A stretch of 64,000 nucleotides of DNA from Paracoccus lutimaris (GCF_003337565.1 NZ_QPJL01000005.1:1-64000); one strand, 5' to 3'. Positions 1 to 9,501 are shown, numbered from the stretch's first letter. Translations and numbers: made by a program. The notes: generated by a model not told the origin, from the sequence alone.

Positions 1-35
1 CCCCAGCTGGTTCAAGCCGGGGCAAGGTTGCACAT

Positions 36-90
36 GGGTCAATTCTCAATGACAATTTCCGCTGTTGCCGGGTCAAATCTCAGTGGCAAT
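36..90. repeat. Two imperfect 21-bp direct repeats, probable IS21-like end
   Basis: Two copies of a 21-bp unit at 36-56 and 70-90 share 18 of 21 positions. Each starts GGGTCAA and ends CAAT. Short imperfect repeats of this kind are typical of insertion sequence termini of the IS21 type, but no transposase of that family is inside the window, so the assignment is an inference. They sit immediately upstream of the IS3 remnant and suggest nested insertions. Confidence 0.35.
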
Positions 91-170
91 CAACAGTCCT
101 CGCGCCTGACGTTGCGCCTTCTTCCCAACCCCATTTGAGTTCTCCTCTGGCCCAAGCGAAAGGACCAGAG

Positions 171-610
171 ATGAAGCGCAGCAGGCTCACCGAAGAGCAG
201 ATCATCGGCATTCTGCAAGAGCTCGAGGCCGGGGTTTCGGTCGCCCATCTGTGCCGCAAGCACGGCGTCAGCGATGCGACCGTCTACAAGTGGACGACCA
301 AGTATGGCGCAGGGATGTCAGTGAGGCCAAGCGCCTGAAGGGTCTCGAGGACGAGCACGCCCATCTGAAGCGGCTGTTGGCTGACGCGATGCTCGACAAT
401 GACGCGCTGAAGGGTTTCTTGTGGAAAAAGTGCCGACGCCCGCTGCGAAGCGGCAGGCGGTCACGCATCTGATGGCAGGCCACGGGATGAGCGGGCGGCG
501 GGCAAGCCGACCCAGAACGCTTTCGTCGAGAGCGGCAAGGGCCGCCTGCGTGGCGAACTCTTGAACGAGCCCCTGTTCCCGTCGCTGAACTATGCAGCGC
601 GAGCAGTGGT
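171..610 (+). pseudogene. IS3-family (IS51/IS407-like) transposase remnant, frameshifted and internally deleted
   Basis: The orfA part starts at ATG 171 (MKRSRLTEEQIIGILQELE, VAHLCRKHGVSDATVYKW), a typical IS3-family helix-turn-helix leader. Around 310-325 the frame shifts: the continuation DVSEAKRLKGLEDEHAHLK and LLADAMLDNDALK is in another frame. From about 425 the start of orfB is visible (PTPAAKRQAVTHL, AGHGMSGRRA). Near 505-510 this jumps directly to the C-terminal DDE-region sequence TQNAFVESGKGRLRGELLNE, so most of the orfB catalytic core is missing. The frame is lost by about 610. This is a dead element, defined by family resemblance read by eye; its exact ends were not located. Confidence 0.8.
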
Positions 611-797
611 GACTTGCCTGCAAAGCGAGATCTCGTTTTGGTGCTGCTGCAAAATCGTCGCGAGGCATAGAGATTGGCTTTTCCCAATCGTATCATGCGT
701 TTCGAGAATATTGGCGTGCCTCAATAATGTCATTGCTGGGAACCAGAAACACAGCCTGTCTTGCAGATCGCTCAAGCGGGCAGTTCTGTATGCGCGA
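611..797. other. Intergenic stretch with no recognisable gene
   Basis: This segment lies between the transposase remnant and the DUF2274 pseudogene. It is less GC-rich than the rest of the window. Neither strand gives a reading frame with a family I recognise, and no terminator or tRNA was seen. It is probably debris of the same decayed mobile region. Confidence 0.5.
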
Positions 798-1012
798 TCA
801 GGGGGGCGTCCGCCGGACCTTTGCAAAGCCGTGATCAATCGCAACGAAGCGCTCCAGCATCGGTACGACCAGCTTGGCGGGTTCGACCGGCATGCCGCCC
901 TCGGTCAGCAGACGGCCGAAATCGGTGACGTCACGATGGAGCGCCGCCGGCAGCTCCACCGTCACCTTTACGGGTTTGTCGTCGGCAATGGGCCGAGTTT
1001 CATCTTGGTCAT
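798..1012 (-). pseudogene. DUF2274 family gene with an N-terminal frameshift
   Basis: Reading the minus strand from ATG at 1012 gives MTKMKLGP and then the frame breaks. One base appears to be missing about 24 nt into the gene. In the next frame the sequence continues as ADDKPVKVTVELPAALHRD, then EPAKLVVPMLERF and FAKVRR, to a stop at 798. This matches the short DUF2274 family, whose genes usually lie next to trbI in conjugative type IV secretion clusters. No other trb gene is present here, so this is probably a relic of an integrated conjugative element. A sequencing error could also explain the single-base gap. Confidence 0.6.
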
Positions 1013-1163
1013 CTGGCAGGATCAGGTGAACTCTTGAGAGGCGCCGCTGGCTGGCAAAACCGCGGATAACGGGCGCCGCTTCGCTGCGGCGCAGGAGCTG
1101 GCCCGCCTGCGGGGGATTGCGCAATCTGTCTGCGTCACGCGTCGCAGCGCATCGACATGGTGC

Positions 1164-1191
1164 AGCGCCGTGACGGTAGCGCCGTGACGGT
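1164..1191. repeat. 14-bp tandem duplication
   Basis: The unit AGCGCCGTGACGGT occurs twice head to tail, with 7 bases of a third copy after it. It lies in noncoding DNA between the DUF2274 remnant and rnr. It looks like a slippage product in decaying sequence; no function is evident. Confidence 0.7.
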
Positions 1192-1245
1192 AGCGCCGAG
1201 CCACCTCGCAGCCCTGGCGATCCGGTCAAGACGAATACGATCGCT

Positions 1246-3516
1246 CTAGGCGTTGCGCTTGCGGCGGCGTTTCTGGGCGCGTTTGACCTCGGCAAGCCGC
1301 GATTGCGTGGCGCGCTTGCGCATCGGCCCCTTGGCCCCGCCGCGCCCGCGCCCGCTGCCTTGCGGCAGGGGCCGGCCCTCGACCTCCAGCAGTTCCAGCA
1401 TCAAGCCGCCGGTCAGCGGCACGGCCTCGGAGAGGCGCACGGTGACGCGCTGGCCGATGCCGATTTCCAGCCCGGTTTCCGAGCCCAGCAGGATCTGCTG
1501 ATCGGGGTCATAATGGAAATATTCGCGCCCGATCTCGCGGATCGGCAGCAGGCCATCGGCGCCGGTCTCGTCCAGCCGCACGAAGGCGCCGAATTTCTGC
1601 ACGCCGCTGATGCGGCCGCTGAATTCGGCCCCGACGCGATCGGCCAGATAGGCGGCCAGATAGCGGTCGGTGGTGTCGCGTTCGGCCGCCATCGAGCGGC
1701 GCTCGGTCTCGCTGATCTGCTTGGCGGTGTCCGAGAGATTCTCGATATCCCAATGCGACAGCCCGTCATCGCCCCATTTGTGGCCCAGGATCAGCGCCCG
1801 ATGCACGATCAGGTCCGAATAGCGCCGGATGGGCGAGGTGAAATGCGCGTAAGACCGCAAGGCCAGCCCGAAATGGCCATAGTTTTCCGGGTGATAATAA
1901 GCCTGCTGCATGCTGCGCAGCGCGGTCATGTTGATCAGCTCGTCGAAATCGGTGCCGCCGGCCTGTTCCAGCAGCCGGTTCAGGTGCCGGGTCTGCAGGA
2001 CCTGCCCCTTGGCCAGCGTAAAGCCCGAGGCCTCGGCCACCTCGCGCAGCGCGTCCAGTTTCTCGGCGGTCGGCTCTTCGTGGACGCGGTACAGCAGCGG
2101 GCGGCGCAGGCGTTCCAACTCCTCGGCGGCGGCGACATTGGCCAGCACCATGAATTCCTCGATCAGCTTGTGGGCGTCAAAGCGGTCGCGGAAATTCACG
2201 GATTTCACCCGCCCGTCCGGGGTCAGGATGATCTTGCGTTCGGGCAGGTCCAGTTCCAGCGGCTGACGGCGCGCACGGGCCGCCTTCAGCAGCTCATAGG
2301 CGCCCCAAAGCGGGCGGATGACGTTATAGACCAGAGGTTCGGTCTGCGCGTCGGGATTGCCGTCGGCGGCGGCCTGCGCCTGTTCATAGCTCAGGCTCGC
2401 GGCCGAGCGCATCATGGCGCGATGAAAGCTGTGGCCGGTCTTGTTGCCCTGCGCGTCCAGCCGCATCTTGACCGCGATGATCGGGCGGTCGACGCCTTCG
2501 TGCAGCGAGCACAGGTCACCCGACAGGATATCGGGCAGCATCGGCACCACGCGGTCGGGGAAATAGGTCGAGTTCCCGCGCTTTCGCGCCTCGCGGTCCA
2601 GCGCCGAACCGGGGGTGACGTAATGGGCCACATCGGCGATGGCGACCCAGATCGTGGCGCCGCCGTCATCATGCAATTCCGCAGCCACCGCGTCGTCATG
2701 ATCGCGCGCATCCGAGGGGTCGATGGTGACCAGAGGCAGATGGCGCAGATCCTCGCGCCCTTTCAGGCTGGCTGGCTTGGCGGCATCGGCTTGCGCAATC
2801 ACGTCATCGGGGAAATCGTCGGGAATGCCGTGCTGGTGAATGGCAATCAGGCTGACCGCGCGCGGCGCCGAAGGATCGCCCAGCCGCTCGATGATCCGCG
2901 CCATCGGCAGGCCAAGGCGGCCACGCGGACCGGCCTGCTCGGCCTCGACCAGCTCGCCGTCCTTGGCGCCATGGGCATCGCCCGGACGCACCTGCCATTC
3001 CTTGTCCGAACCCTTGTCGATGGGCAGGATGCGGCCGCCGGCCTCGGGGCCATTGCGGCTTTCGCGATAGATGCCGACGACGCGATGCTGGACGGTGCCG
3101 ATGCGGCGGATCAGCCGGGCCTGATAGTCGTGATCTTCCTCGCCCCGGGTCTCGATCAGGCGGGCCAGAATGCGTTCGCCCGCGCCGATGGCCGGATCGG
3201 ATTTCAGCGGCGCATAGAGAATGCGCGGCATCGGCGCGTCGCCATGCCATTCCAGCGGCTTGGCAAAGATATCGCCATCGGCATCGGGGGGCAAAAGCTG
3301 CAGCACCGTGACCGGTGGCAGGCGCTCGGCGTCCAGATAGTGGCGGCGGCGGCGCTCAAGCAGGCCCTCGGCCTCAAGTTCCTTGAGGATGCGCTTGAGC
3401 TCGATGCGCTCGGCGCCCTTGATGTTGAAGGCTTTCGCGATGTCGCGTTTCGCGGTCGCCTCGGGATGGGCCGAAACCCAGTCGAGGATGTCTTGTCGGG
3501 AAGGAAGCTGTGCCAT
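1246..3516 (-). CDS. rnr: Ribonuclease R
   Basis: This 756-residue cytoplasmic 3'-5' exoribonuclease degrades structured RNA and takes part in mRNA and rRNA turnover. The order of domains is typical: an N-terminal winged helix (about residues 5-60), cold-shock/OB domains, the RNB catalytic core with the acidic motif DPSDARDHDDAV near residue 272, and an S1 domain near residues 630-710 (SGRISGVQKFGAFVRLDE). The C-terminus ends in a strongly basic Lys/Arg tail, common in RNase R and absent from RNase II. The length is normal for the family. The gene stands alone at the boundary with the decayed mobile region, whose debris starts just after its stop. Confidence 0.95.
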   Translation of the reverse strand: MAQLPSRQDILDWVSAHPEATAKRDIAKAFNIKGAERIELKRILKELEAEGLLERRRRHYLDAERLPPVTVLQLLPPDADGDIFAKPLEWHGDAPMPRILYAPLKSDPAIGAGERILARLIETRGEEDHDYQARLIRRIGTVQHRVVGIYRESRNGPEAGGRILPIDKGSDKEWQVRPGDAHGAKDGELVEAEQAGPRGRLGLPMARIIERLGDPSAPRAVSLIAIHQHGIPDDFPDDVIAQADAAKPASLKGREDLRHLPLVTIDPSDARDHDDAVAAELHDDGGATIWVAIADVAHYVTPGSALDREARKRGNSTYFPDRVVPMLPDILSGDLCSLHEGVDRPIIAVKMRLDAQGNKTGHSFHRAMMRSAASLSYEQAQAAADGNPDAQTEPLVYNVIRPLWGAYELLKAARARRQPLELDLPERKIILTPDGRVKSVNFRDRFDAHKLIEEFMVLANVAAAEELERLRRPLLYRVHEEPTAEKLDALREVAEASGFTLAKGQVLQTRHLNRLLEQAGGTDFDELINMTALRSMQQAYYHPENYGHFGLALRSYAHFTSPIRRYSDLIVHRALILGHKWGDDGLSHWDIENLSDTAKQISETERRSMAAERDTTDRYLAAYLADRVGAEFSGRISGVQKFGAFVRLDETGADGLLPIREIGREYFHYDPDQQILLGSETGLEIGIGQRVTVRLSEAVPLTGGLMLELLEVEGRPLPQGSGRGRGGAKGPMRKRATQSRLAEVKRAQKRRRKRNA

Positions 3517-3560
3517 GGCGCCACGCTAGCACGGCGCAATGACGCGCGGCAGAGGCAAAA

Positions 3561-3797
3561 TCAGGCCCCGCGCGGCACGTCCTGCGGCAGCGTGATGAAG
3601 GCCACGGCGTCGCGAACGATGGGATCGGCCTTGGCCCCGGCCTGCAGCGCGGCGATCAGGTCGGCGCGCATGCGATAGGTCCAGCTGTCATTGATATGGG
3701 CGGCGACGGCCTCGGCCGGGGGGCGGTCGGGCTGGCTGCGAAAGAAATCGGCCATCTGGCCGGCCATGCGGATCAGCTTGGACGCGGGATCGGACAT
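3561..3797 (-). CDS. fdsD: Formate dehydrogenase subunit delta
   Basis: This 78-residue protein (MSDPASKLIRMAGQMADFF) matches the small delta subunit family of NAD-dependent, molybdenum formate dehydrogenases. It has no cofactor-binding motif. In the related Rhodobacter and Cupriavidus systems it is needed for an active, assembled enzyme. It is the last gene of the fds operon. Its start overlaps the fdhD stop by one base at 3797, which implies translational coupling. Confidence 0.9.
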   Translation of the reverse strand: MSDPASKLIRMAGQMADFFRSQPDRPPAEAVAAHINDSWTYRMRADLIAALQAGAKADPIVRDAVAFITLPQDVPRGA

Positions 3798-4606
3798 CAG
3801 AAACCTCGGCTGCCGGCGATGCGCCGGGGATGGGTGTAAAGATCAAAGACCGCGCCCCGCGCCCGCGCGATCAGCGTCAGGCCCGCGCGCCCGGCCCAGT
3901 CCAGCGCAAGGCCCGTGGGGGCGCTGGCGCCGATCAGGACCGGCGCGCCGATGCGGGCGGCCTTTTGCACCAGATCGACCGACAGGCGCGAGGACATGAC
4001 GATGGCCCCCTGCCCGGCATCGACGCCCGCCTGCGCCAAGGCACCGGCCAGCTTGTCCAGCGCATTGTGGCGGCCGACATCCTCGCGGGTGATGGCGCGG
4101 CGGCCGTCCCAGAAGGCGGCGCCGTGGATGGCGGGCGTGATCCGGCGCAGGACCTGCCCCTCGGCCAGCGCGTCCATGGCGCGGCCGACATCCTCGGGCG
4201 GCATCGACCAGTCGGATGCCACCGGCACCACCTGCGGCAGCGCCGCCGCGATGCTGTCCACGCCGCAAAGCCCGCAGCCCACCGGCCCGACCATGCTGCG
4301 CCGGCGTTCGGCCAGACCGGCGGCAAGGCCGGGACGCAGCCACAGCCGCGCCTCGCGCGCGGGGAAACCGCCGGCCTCGACCTCGACGTCCTCATAGTCC
4401 TGAATATCGGCGGGGCTGGCGATCAGCCCCTCGGTCAGGGCAAAACCCAGCGCGAAATCGCGCAGGTCATGGGGCGTGGCCATCAGCACCGCCTGAGACA
4501 TGCCGTCGATGACGATGGCTACGGGGCATTCCTGCGGCTCGGGCGGCGGCGCGACGGGATGCCAGCCATCCTGCCAGCGCAGCGCGCCGCCGGGCTGATC
4601 CTTCAT
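3797..4606 (-). CDS. fdhD: Formate dehydrogenase accessory sulfurtransferase FdhD (FdsC)
   Basis: This 269-residue FdhD-family protein passes sulfur to the bis-MGD molybdenum cofactor before insertion into formate dehydrogenase. The family CxxC motif is visible near residue 112 (GPVGCGLCGVDS), followed by conserved segments such as ITREDVGRHNALDK and SSRLSVDLVQKA. In Rhodobacter capsulatus the corresponding gene in fdsGBACD is called fdsC. The start lies 7 bp after the fdsA stop and the end overlaps fdsD, so it is cotranscribed with its client enzyme. Confidence 0.93.
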   Translation of the reverse strand: MKDQPGGALRWQDGWHPVAPPPEPQECPVAIVIDGMSQAVLMATPHDLRDFALGFALTEGLIASPADIQDYEDVEVEAGGFPAREARLWLRPGLAAGLAERRRSMVGPVGCGLCGVDSIAAALPQVVPVASDWSMPPEDVGRAMDALAEGQVLRRITPAIHGAAFWDGRRAITREDVGRHNALDKLAGALAQAGVDAGQGAIVMSSRLSVDLVQKAARIGAPVLIGASAPTGLALDWAGRAGLTLIARARGAVFDLYTHPRRIAGSRGF

Positions 4607-4613
4607 CGGCGTG

Positions 4614-7493
4614 TCACTCTGCGGCCTCGGGCAGGATGCGGCGGGCGATCTCGGAATGATGGCGATACTCCTCTTGCCATTCTGACGGGCCGTTCGAGGG
4701 GCTGACCTGCACGGCCGTCACCTTGAATTCGGGACAGTTCGTCGCCCAGTCGGAATTGTCGGTCGTCACTACATTGGCCTGAGTCGCCGGATGATGGAAG
4801 GTCGTATAGACAACGCCCGGCGCCACCCGCTCGGTGATCCGGGCCCGCAGCGTGGTTTCCCCCGAGCGCGAGGCCACCCGCACCCAGTCGCCATCCCGCA
4901 AGCCCCGGTTCTCGGCATCCGAGGGATGGATTTCCAGCACGTCCTCGGGGTGCCAGACCACGTTGTCGGTTCGCCTTGTCTGCGCGCCGACATTGTATTG
5001 CGACAGGATCCGCCCGGTGGTCAGCAACAGCGGGAAGCGGGCGCCGGTGCGTTCCTCGGTCGCGACATATTCGGTATGGATGAAGCGCCCCTTGCCGCGC
5101 ACGAAGCCGTCCACATGCATCAGGGGCGTGCCCAGCGGCGCATCGGCATTGCAGGGCCATTGCACCGAGCCTTCGCGGTCCAGCAGGTCATAGCTGACGC
5201 CCGAGAAGCTGGGCGTGGTCATGGCGATTTCGGCCATGATCTCGCGCGGGTGGGCATAGTTCCAGCCGGCGCCCATGCGATTGGCCAGCATCTGGGTGAT
5301 TTCCCAGTCCTCATGGCCGTTTCTGGGCGTCACCGCGCGGCGCACCATGTTGATGCGGCGCTCGGCATTGGTGAAGGTGCCGTCCTTTTCCAGAAAGGAC
5401 GAGCCGGGCAGGAACACATGCGCGTAGTTCGAGGTCTCGTTCAGGAACAGGTCATGGACGATGACGATATCCATGGCCGCCAGCGCCGAGGTCACATGGC
5501 TGGTATCGGGGTCCGACTGGACGATATCCTCGCCCTGGCAGTAAAGGCCGCGGAAACGTCCGGCCAGGGCCTCGTCGAACATGTTGGGGATGCGCAGGCC
5601 CGGCTCATCGGACAAGGGCACGCCCCAGACCCGTTCATAGATCGTCCGCGTCGCCGCATCCGAGACATGGCGATAGCCCGGATATTCATGCGGGAACGAC
5701 CCCATGTCGCAAGAGCCCTGCACGTTGTTCTGGCCGCGCAGCGGGTTCACGCCGGTGCCCGGCACGCCGATATTGCCGCACATCATGGCAAGGTTCGCGA
5801 TCGCCATGACCGTGGTCGAGCCCTGCGAATGCTCGGTCACGCCAAGGCCGTAATAGATGCTGGCGCGGGGCGCGAGCGCATAGGCGCGGGCGGCGCGGCG
5901 GATCAGGTCGGCCGGAACCTTGCTGAGCTTTTCTACCTCGTCGGGGCCGTGGCGCGGATCGGCAAGGAATTCGGCATAGGCCATGAATTCGTCCCAGTCG
6001 CAGCGGCTGCGGATGAATTCCTCGTCGTAAAGCTTTTCGGCGACGATGACATGGGCCAGCGCGGTCAGCACGGCGACATTGGTGCCGGGGCGCAGGGGCA
6101 GATGCAGCCCCTCGCCCATATGCGGGGTGGAGAGCAGGTCGATCTCGCGCGGGTCAAGGACGATCAGCCCCGCCCCCTGCCGCAGCCGCTTGCGCAGCCG
6201 GCTGGCAAAGACCGGATGGCCGTCGGTCGGATTGGCGCCGATGACCAGCGCCAGATCGGTATCGTCGACCGAATCGAAATCATGCGTCCCGGCCGAGGTG
6301 CCAAAGGCCGTCTTCAGCCCGTATCCGGTTGGCGAATGGCAGACACGGGCGCAGGTATCGGTGTTGTTGTTGCCGAAAACCGCGCGGGCCAGTTTCTGGA
6401 CCAGATAGGTTTCCTCATTCGTGCAGCGCGACGAGGTGATGACGCCGATGGCGTCGCGCCCGTGATCGCTTTGTGCCTGCCGCAGACGCGATGCGGCGAA
6501 ATCCAGCGCCTCGTCCCAGCCGACCACGCGCCACGGGTCCTGGATATTCTCGCGGATCATCGGCTGGGTCTGACGGTCGCCATGGCTGGTATAGCCCCAG
6601 GCAAAGCGGCCCTTGACGCAGCTATGGCCGCGATTGGCCTTGCCATCGCGGCTGGGGACCATGCGCACGACCTCTTCGCCGCGCATATGCGCGTCAAAGG
6701 AACAGCCGACCCCGCAATAGGCGCAGGTGGTCTTGACGATATGTTCGGGGGTGCCGATCTCGATCACCTTGTTCTCGATCAGCGTCGCGGTCGGGCAGAC
6801 CTGCACGCAGGCCCCGCAACTGACGCAATCCGAGCTGAGGAAATCGTCGCTTTCCATCCCCGCCGAGACCCGGCTGTCAAAGCCCCGCCCCTCGATGGTC
6901 AGCGCGAAAGTGCCCTGCACCTCCTCGCAGGCGCGCACGCAGCGCGAACAGACGATGCATTTCGCCGGATCAAAGGTGAAATAGGGGTTCGACTGATCCT
7001 TGGGCCGGTATTCGGGATTGAGCGCCCCGGCCTCGCGCTGCATGAAATGGTTCGCGCCGGGGTCAAAGCGCACCTCGCGCAGGCCCACCGCGCCGGCCAT
7101 GTCCTGCAATTCGCAATCGCCATTGGCGGCGCAAGTCAGGCAGTCCAGCGGGTGGTCGCTGATGTAAAGCTCCATCACGCCCTTGCGGATGCGGGCGATA
7201 TCGTCGGTCTGGGTATGGACGACCATGCCTTCGGCCACCGGCGTCGTGCAGGAGGCGGGCGTGCCACGCATGCCGTCGATGGCCACCACGCAGAGCCGGC
7301 ATGAGCCAAAGGCGCTGACATGATCGGTGGCACAAAGCTTGGGCACGCTGATTCCGGCCTCGGCGGCGGCGCGCATGACGCTGGTGCCGGCGGGAACGCT
7401 GACCTTGATGCCGTCCACGGTCAGGCTGACGATGGTGTCGGAATGGACCGCTGGCGTGCCCATGTCGCGGTCGGGAATGATGAAATCCTTCAT
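4614..7493 (-). CDS. fdsA: NAD-dependent formate dehydrogenase, catalytic alpha subunit
   Basis: This 959-residue molybdoenzyme oxidises formate to CO2. The N-terminal ~230 residues resemble NuoG: a 2Fe-2S ferredoxin domain with cysteines in KLCATDHV and SCRLCVV, then 4Fe-4S cysteine clusters (CIVCSRCVRACEE, CVSCGACVQVCP). The bis-MGD domain follows with its own 4Fe-4S site (CAYCGVGCSFD). The molybdenum-ligating cysteine and the adjacent histidine lie near residue 384 (VCHSPTGYG), so it is a Cys, not a selenocysteine, enzyme. A molydopterin dinucleotide-binding domain closes the protein. The start overlaps the fdsB stop by 4 bp (ATGA). Confidence 0.96.
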   Translation of the reverse strand: MKDFIIPDRDMGTPAVHSDTIVSLTVDGIKVSVPAGTSVMRAAAEAGISVPKLCATDHVSAFGSCRLCVVAIDGMRGTPASCTTPVAEGMVVHTQTDDIARIRKGVMELYISDHPLDCLTCAANGDCELQDMAGAVGLREVRFDPGANHFMQREAGALNPEYRPKDQSNPYFTFDPAKCIVCSRCVRACEEVQGTFALTIEGRGFDSRVSAGMESDDFLSSDCVSCGACVQVCPTATLIENKVIEIGTPEHIVKTTCAYCGVGCSFDAHMRGEEVVRMVPSRDGKANRGHSCVKGRFAWGYTSHGDRQTQPMIRENIQDPWRVVGWDEALDFAASRLRQAQSDHGRDAIGVITSSRCTNEETYLVQKLARAVFGNNNTDTCARVCHSPTGYGLKTAFGTSAGTHDFDSVDDTDLALVIGANPTDGHPVFASRLRKRLRQGAGLIVLDPREIDLLSTPHMGEGLHLPLRPGTNVAVLTALAHVIVAEKLYDEEFIRSRCDWDEFMAYAEFLADPRHGPDEVEKLSKVPADLIRRAARAYALAPRASIYYGLGVTEHSQGSTTVMAIANLAMMCGNIGVPGTGVNPLRGQNNVQGSCDMGSFPHEYPGYRHVSDAATRTIYERVWGVPLSDEPGLRIPNMFDEALAGRFRGLYCQGEDIVQSDPDTSHVTSALAAMDIVIVHDLFLNETSNYAHVFLPGSSFLEKDGTFTNAERRINMVRRAVTPRNGHEDWEITQMLANRMGAGWNYAHPREIMAEIAMTTPSFSGVSYDLLDREGSVQWPCNADAPLGTPLMHVDGFVRGKGRFIHTEYVATEERTGARFPLLLTTGRILSQYNVGAQTRRTDNVVWHPEDVLEIHPSDAENRGLRDGDWVRVASRSGETTLRARITERVAPGVVYTTFHHPATQANVVTTDNSDWATNCPEFKVTAVQVSPSNGPSEWQEEYRHHSEIARRILPEAAE

Positions 7494-9025
7494 TCTGCGG
7501 CCTCCTTGCGCGGCTGGCCGCGCCCGCTGAAGTCATCGGGGAAATGGGTCAGCGCCGACATCACCGGAAAGGGCGCAAAGCCCCCCAATGCGCAAAGCGA
7601 GCCCCATTTCATCGTGTTGCACAGATCGGTCAGGATCGGGATCGCGTCCGGATCGCCCGCGGCAATGCGGTCGATGGTCTCGACGCCCCGGACCGAGCCG
7701 ATCCTGCAGGGCGTGCATTTCCCGCAGGATTCGACAGCGCAGAATTCCATGGCAAAGCGCGCCAGTTTCAGCATGTCGGCGCAGTCGTCAAAGACGGTGA
7801 TGCCGGCATGACCCAAAAGCCCGTCCTTGCCCGCCAGTTCCTCATAGCCAAAGGGCACGTCGAATTCCCAATGCGGGATATATGAGCCAAGCGGCCCCCC
7901 GACCTGCGCCGCCTTGACCGGGCGGCCGCTGGCGGTGCCGCCGCCGATCTCATTGACGATCTGGCCCAGCGTCATGCCGAAGGCCGCCTCGTAAAGCCCG
8001 CCATGGCGGACATTTCCGGCAATCTGAATCGGGATCGTGCCCTTGGACCGCCCGATCCCCAAGGCGGCATATGCCGCCCCGCCATGCGCCATGATCCACG
8101 GCACCGAGGCCAATGAGATCACGTTATTGACCACCGTGGGCCGGCCCAGAAACCCTTCCAGCGCCGGGATCGGGGGCTTGGCGCGCACGGTGCCGCGCTT
8201 GCCCTCAAGGCTGTTCAGCAGGCTGGTTTCCTCGCCGCAGACATAGGCCCCCGCACCGACGCGGACCTCCATGTCATAGGCGTGGCCTGAGCCAAGGACC
8301 GAAGGCCCCAGCAGCCCCGCCTGCCGCGCGACCGTGATCGCCGCCTGCATCTGGCGGATCGCATCGGGATATTCGCTGCGGATATAGACATAGCCGCGCG
8401 TGGCGCCCACGGCGATACCGGCAATCGCCATGCCCTCGATCAGGGTCAGCGGATCGCCCTCCATCAGCATCCGGTCGGCGAAACTGCCGCTGTCGCCCTC
8501 ATCGGCATTGCAGATGATGTATTTCTGCGCCGCTTTCGCGCCCGCCACGGTCTTCCACTTGATCCCGGTCGGAAAACCCGCCCCGCCGCGCCCGCGCAGG
8601 CCGGAGGCCGTGACCTCCTCGACGGTCTTTTCCGGTCCCAGATCAAGGGCGCGCCGCAGCCCTGCCAGACCGCCATGCGCCTCGTATTCAGTGGTGGACA
8701 TCGGGTCGATCACGCCCACGCGGGCAAAGGTCAGCCGCGTCTGCCCACGCATCCATGACAGTTCCTCGACCGGGCCCAAGGCCAGCGGGTGATCGCCGCC
8801 CGTGCGGATCACCTCGGCAAGCCCCGCGACATCCTCGGGCGCCACCGGCCCATAGCCATAACGCAGCCCGTCGCGTTCGACCTCGACCAAAGGCTCAAGC
8901 CAGACCATGCCGCGCGTGCCATTGCGGGTGATCTGCGCATCGGGCAGCGCACGGGCCAGCGCATCCGCCACCTCATCCGCGCCCACGGCCCTTGCGGCGG
9001 CATCGACAGGAACCCAGACCCTCAT
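7490..9025 (-). CDS. fdsB: NAD-dependent formate dehydrogenase, beta subunit (FMN/NAD)
   Basis: This 511-residue NuoF-like diaphorase subunit moves electrons from the FeS chain to FMN and NAD+. After an N-terminal thioredoxin-like part come the NAD/FMN motifs GLRGRGGAGFPTGIKWK and YIICNADEGDSGSF. A C-terminal 4Fe-4S site follows (ESCGKCTPCR near residue 437, with the fourth cysteine in SLCALGG). I chose ATG 9025 (MRVWVPVDAAARA) because it overlaps the fdsG stop by 4 bp. The longer open frame upstream of it only reads through fdsG in another frame. Confidence 0.95.
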   Translation of the reverse strand: MRVWVPVDAAARAVGADEVADALARALPDAQITRNGTRGMVWLEPLVEVERDGLRYGYGPVAPEDVAGLAEVIRTGGDHPLALGPVEELSWMRGQTRLTFARVGVIDPMSTTEYEAHGGLAGLRRALDLGPEKTVEEVTASGLRGRGGAGFPTGIKWKTVAGAKAAQKYIICNADEGDSGSFADRMLMEGDPLTLIEGMAIAGIAVGATRGYVYIRSEYPDAIRQMQAAITVARQAGLLGPSVLGSGHAYDMEVRVGAGAYVCGEETSLLNSLEGKRGTVRAKPPIPALEGFLGRPTVVNNVISLASVPWIMAHGGAAYAALGIGRSKGTIPIQIAGNVRHGGLYEAAFGMTLGQIVNEIGGGTASGRPVKAAQVGGPLGSYIPHWEFDVPFGYEELAGKDGLLGHAGITVFDDCADMLKLARFAMEFCAVESCGKCTPCRIGSVRGVETIDRIAAGDPDAIPILTDLCNTMKWGSLCALGGFAPFPVMSALTHFPDDFSGRGQPRKEAAE

Positions 9026-9501
9026 GCCCCCACCTCGGCCACCAGCCGCGTCAGCTTTGCCAGATCGGCGCGCCCGACCAGCCGCTGATCCATCTGGGCC
9101 GAGGGCGCACAGGCGCAAAGCCCCAGACAAAAGACCGGCTCCAGCGTCAGCCGCCCATCCGGCGTGGTTTCGTGGAAATCGATCCCCAGCGCGGCGCGAA
9201 GCTGATCGGCCAGCGCATCCGCGCCCATCGACTGACAGGCCTCGGCCCGGCACAGCCGCAGCACATGCCGCCCGGCGGGGGCTTCGCGGAAATCATGATA
9301 AAAGCTGACCACGCCATGGACCTCGGCCCGCGTCAGGCCAAGCGCCGCTGCGATCACCGGCTGCGCCTCCTGCGGGATATAGCCCCATTCGGCCTGAATA
9401 TCGTGCAGGATCGGCAACAATGGCCCCTCGCGGTCGCGATGCAGGGCGACGATCGCATCAAGGCGCTCGCGGATGTCAGCGGAATTCGCTGTCAGGGTCA
9501 T
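9022..9501 (-). CDS. fdsG: NAD-dependent formate dehydrogenase, gamma subunit (NuoE-like 2Fe-2S)
   Basis: This 159-residue thioredoxin-fold ferredoxin resembles NuoE. Four cysteines for a 2Fe-2S cluster are visible as RLCRAEACQSMG and VFCLGLCACAP. It is the first gene of fdsGBA-fdhD-fdsD. All the junctions in the operon are overlaps or gaps below 10 bp. The 79 bp upstream separate it from a LysR regulator on the same strand, and a palindromic T-N11-A site lies about 90 nt before its start. Confidence 0.95.
   Translation of the reverse strand: MTLTANSADIRERLDAIVALHRDREGPLLPILHDIQAEWGYIPQEAQPVIAAALGLTRAEVHGVVSFYHDFREAPAGRHVLRLCRAEACQSMGADALADQLRAALGIDFHETTPDGRLTLEPVFCLGLCACAPSAQMDQRLVGRADLAKLTRLVAEVGA

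Noticed and set aside
561..1037. 158-codon plus-strand open frame
   Set aside because: It runs through the transposase tail and antisense to the DUF2274 remnant. No family resemblance.
1303..3678. 791-codon open frame on the plus strand
   Set aside because: It is exactly antisense to rnr, whose domains are all recognisable. Its product is His/Gln/Arg-rich with no domain, typical of a GC-rich shadow.
4791..7304. 837-codon open frame on the plus strand
   Set aside because: It is antisense to fdsA, with no ribosome site or recognisable domain; a composition artefact.
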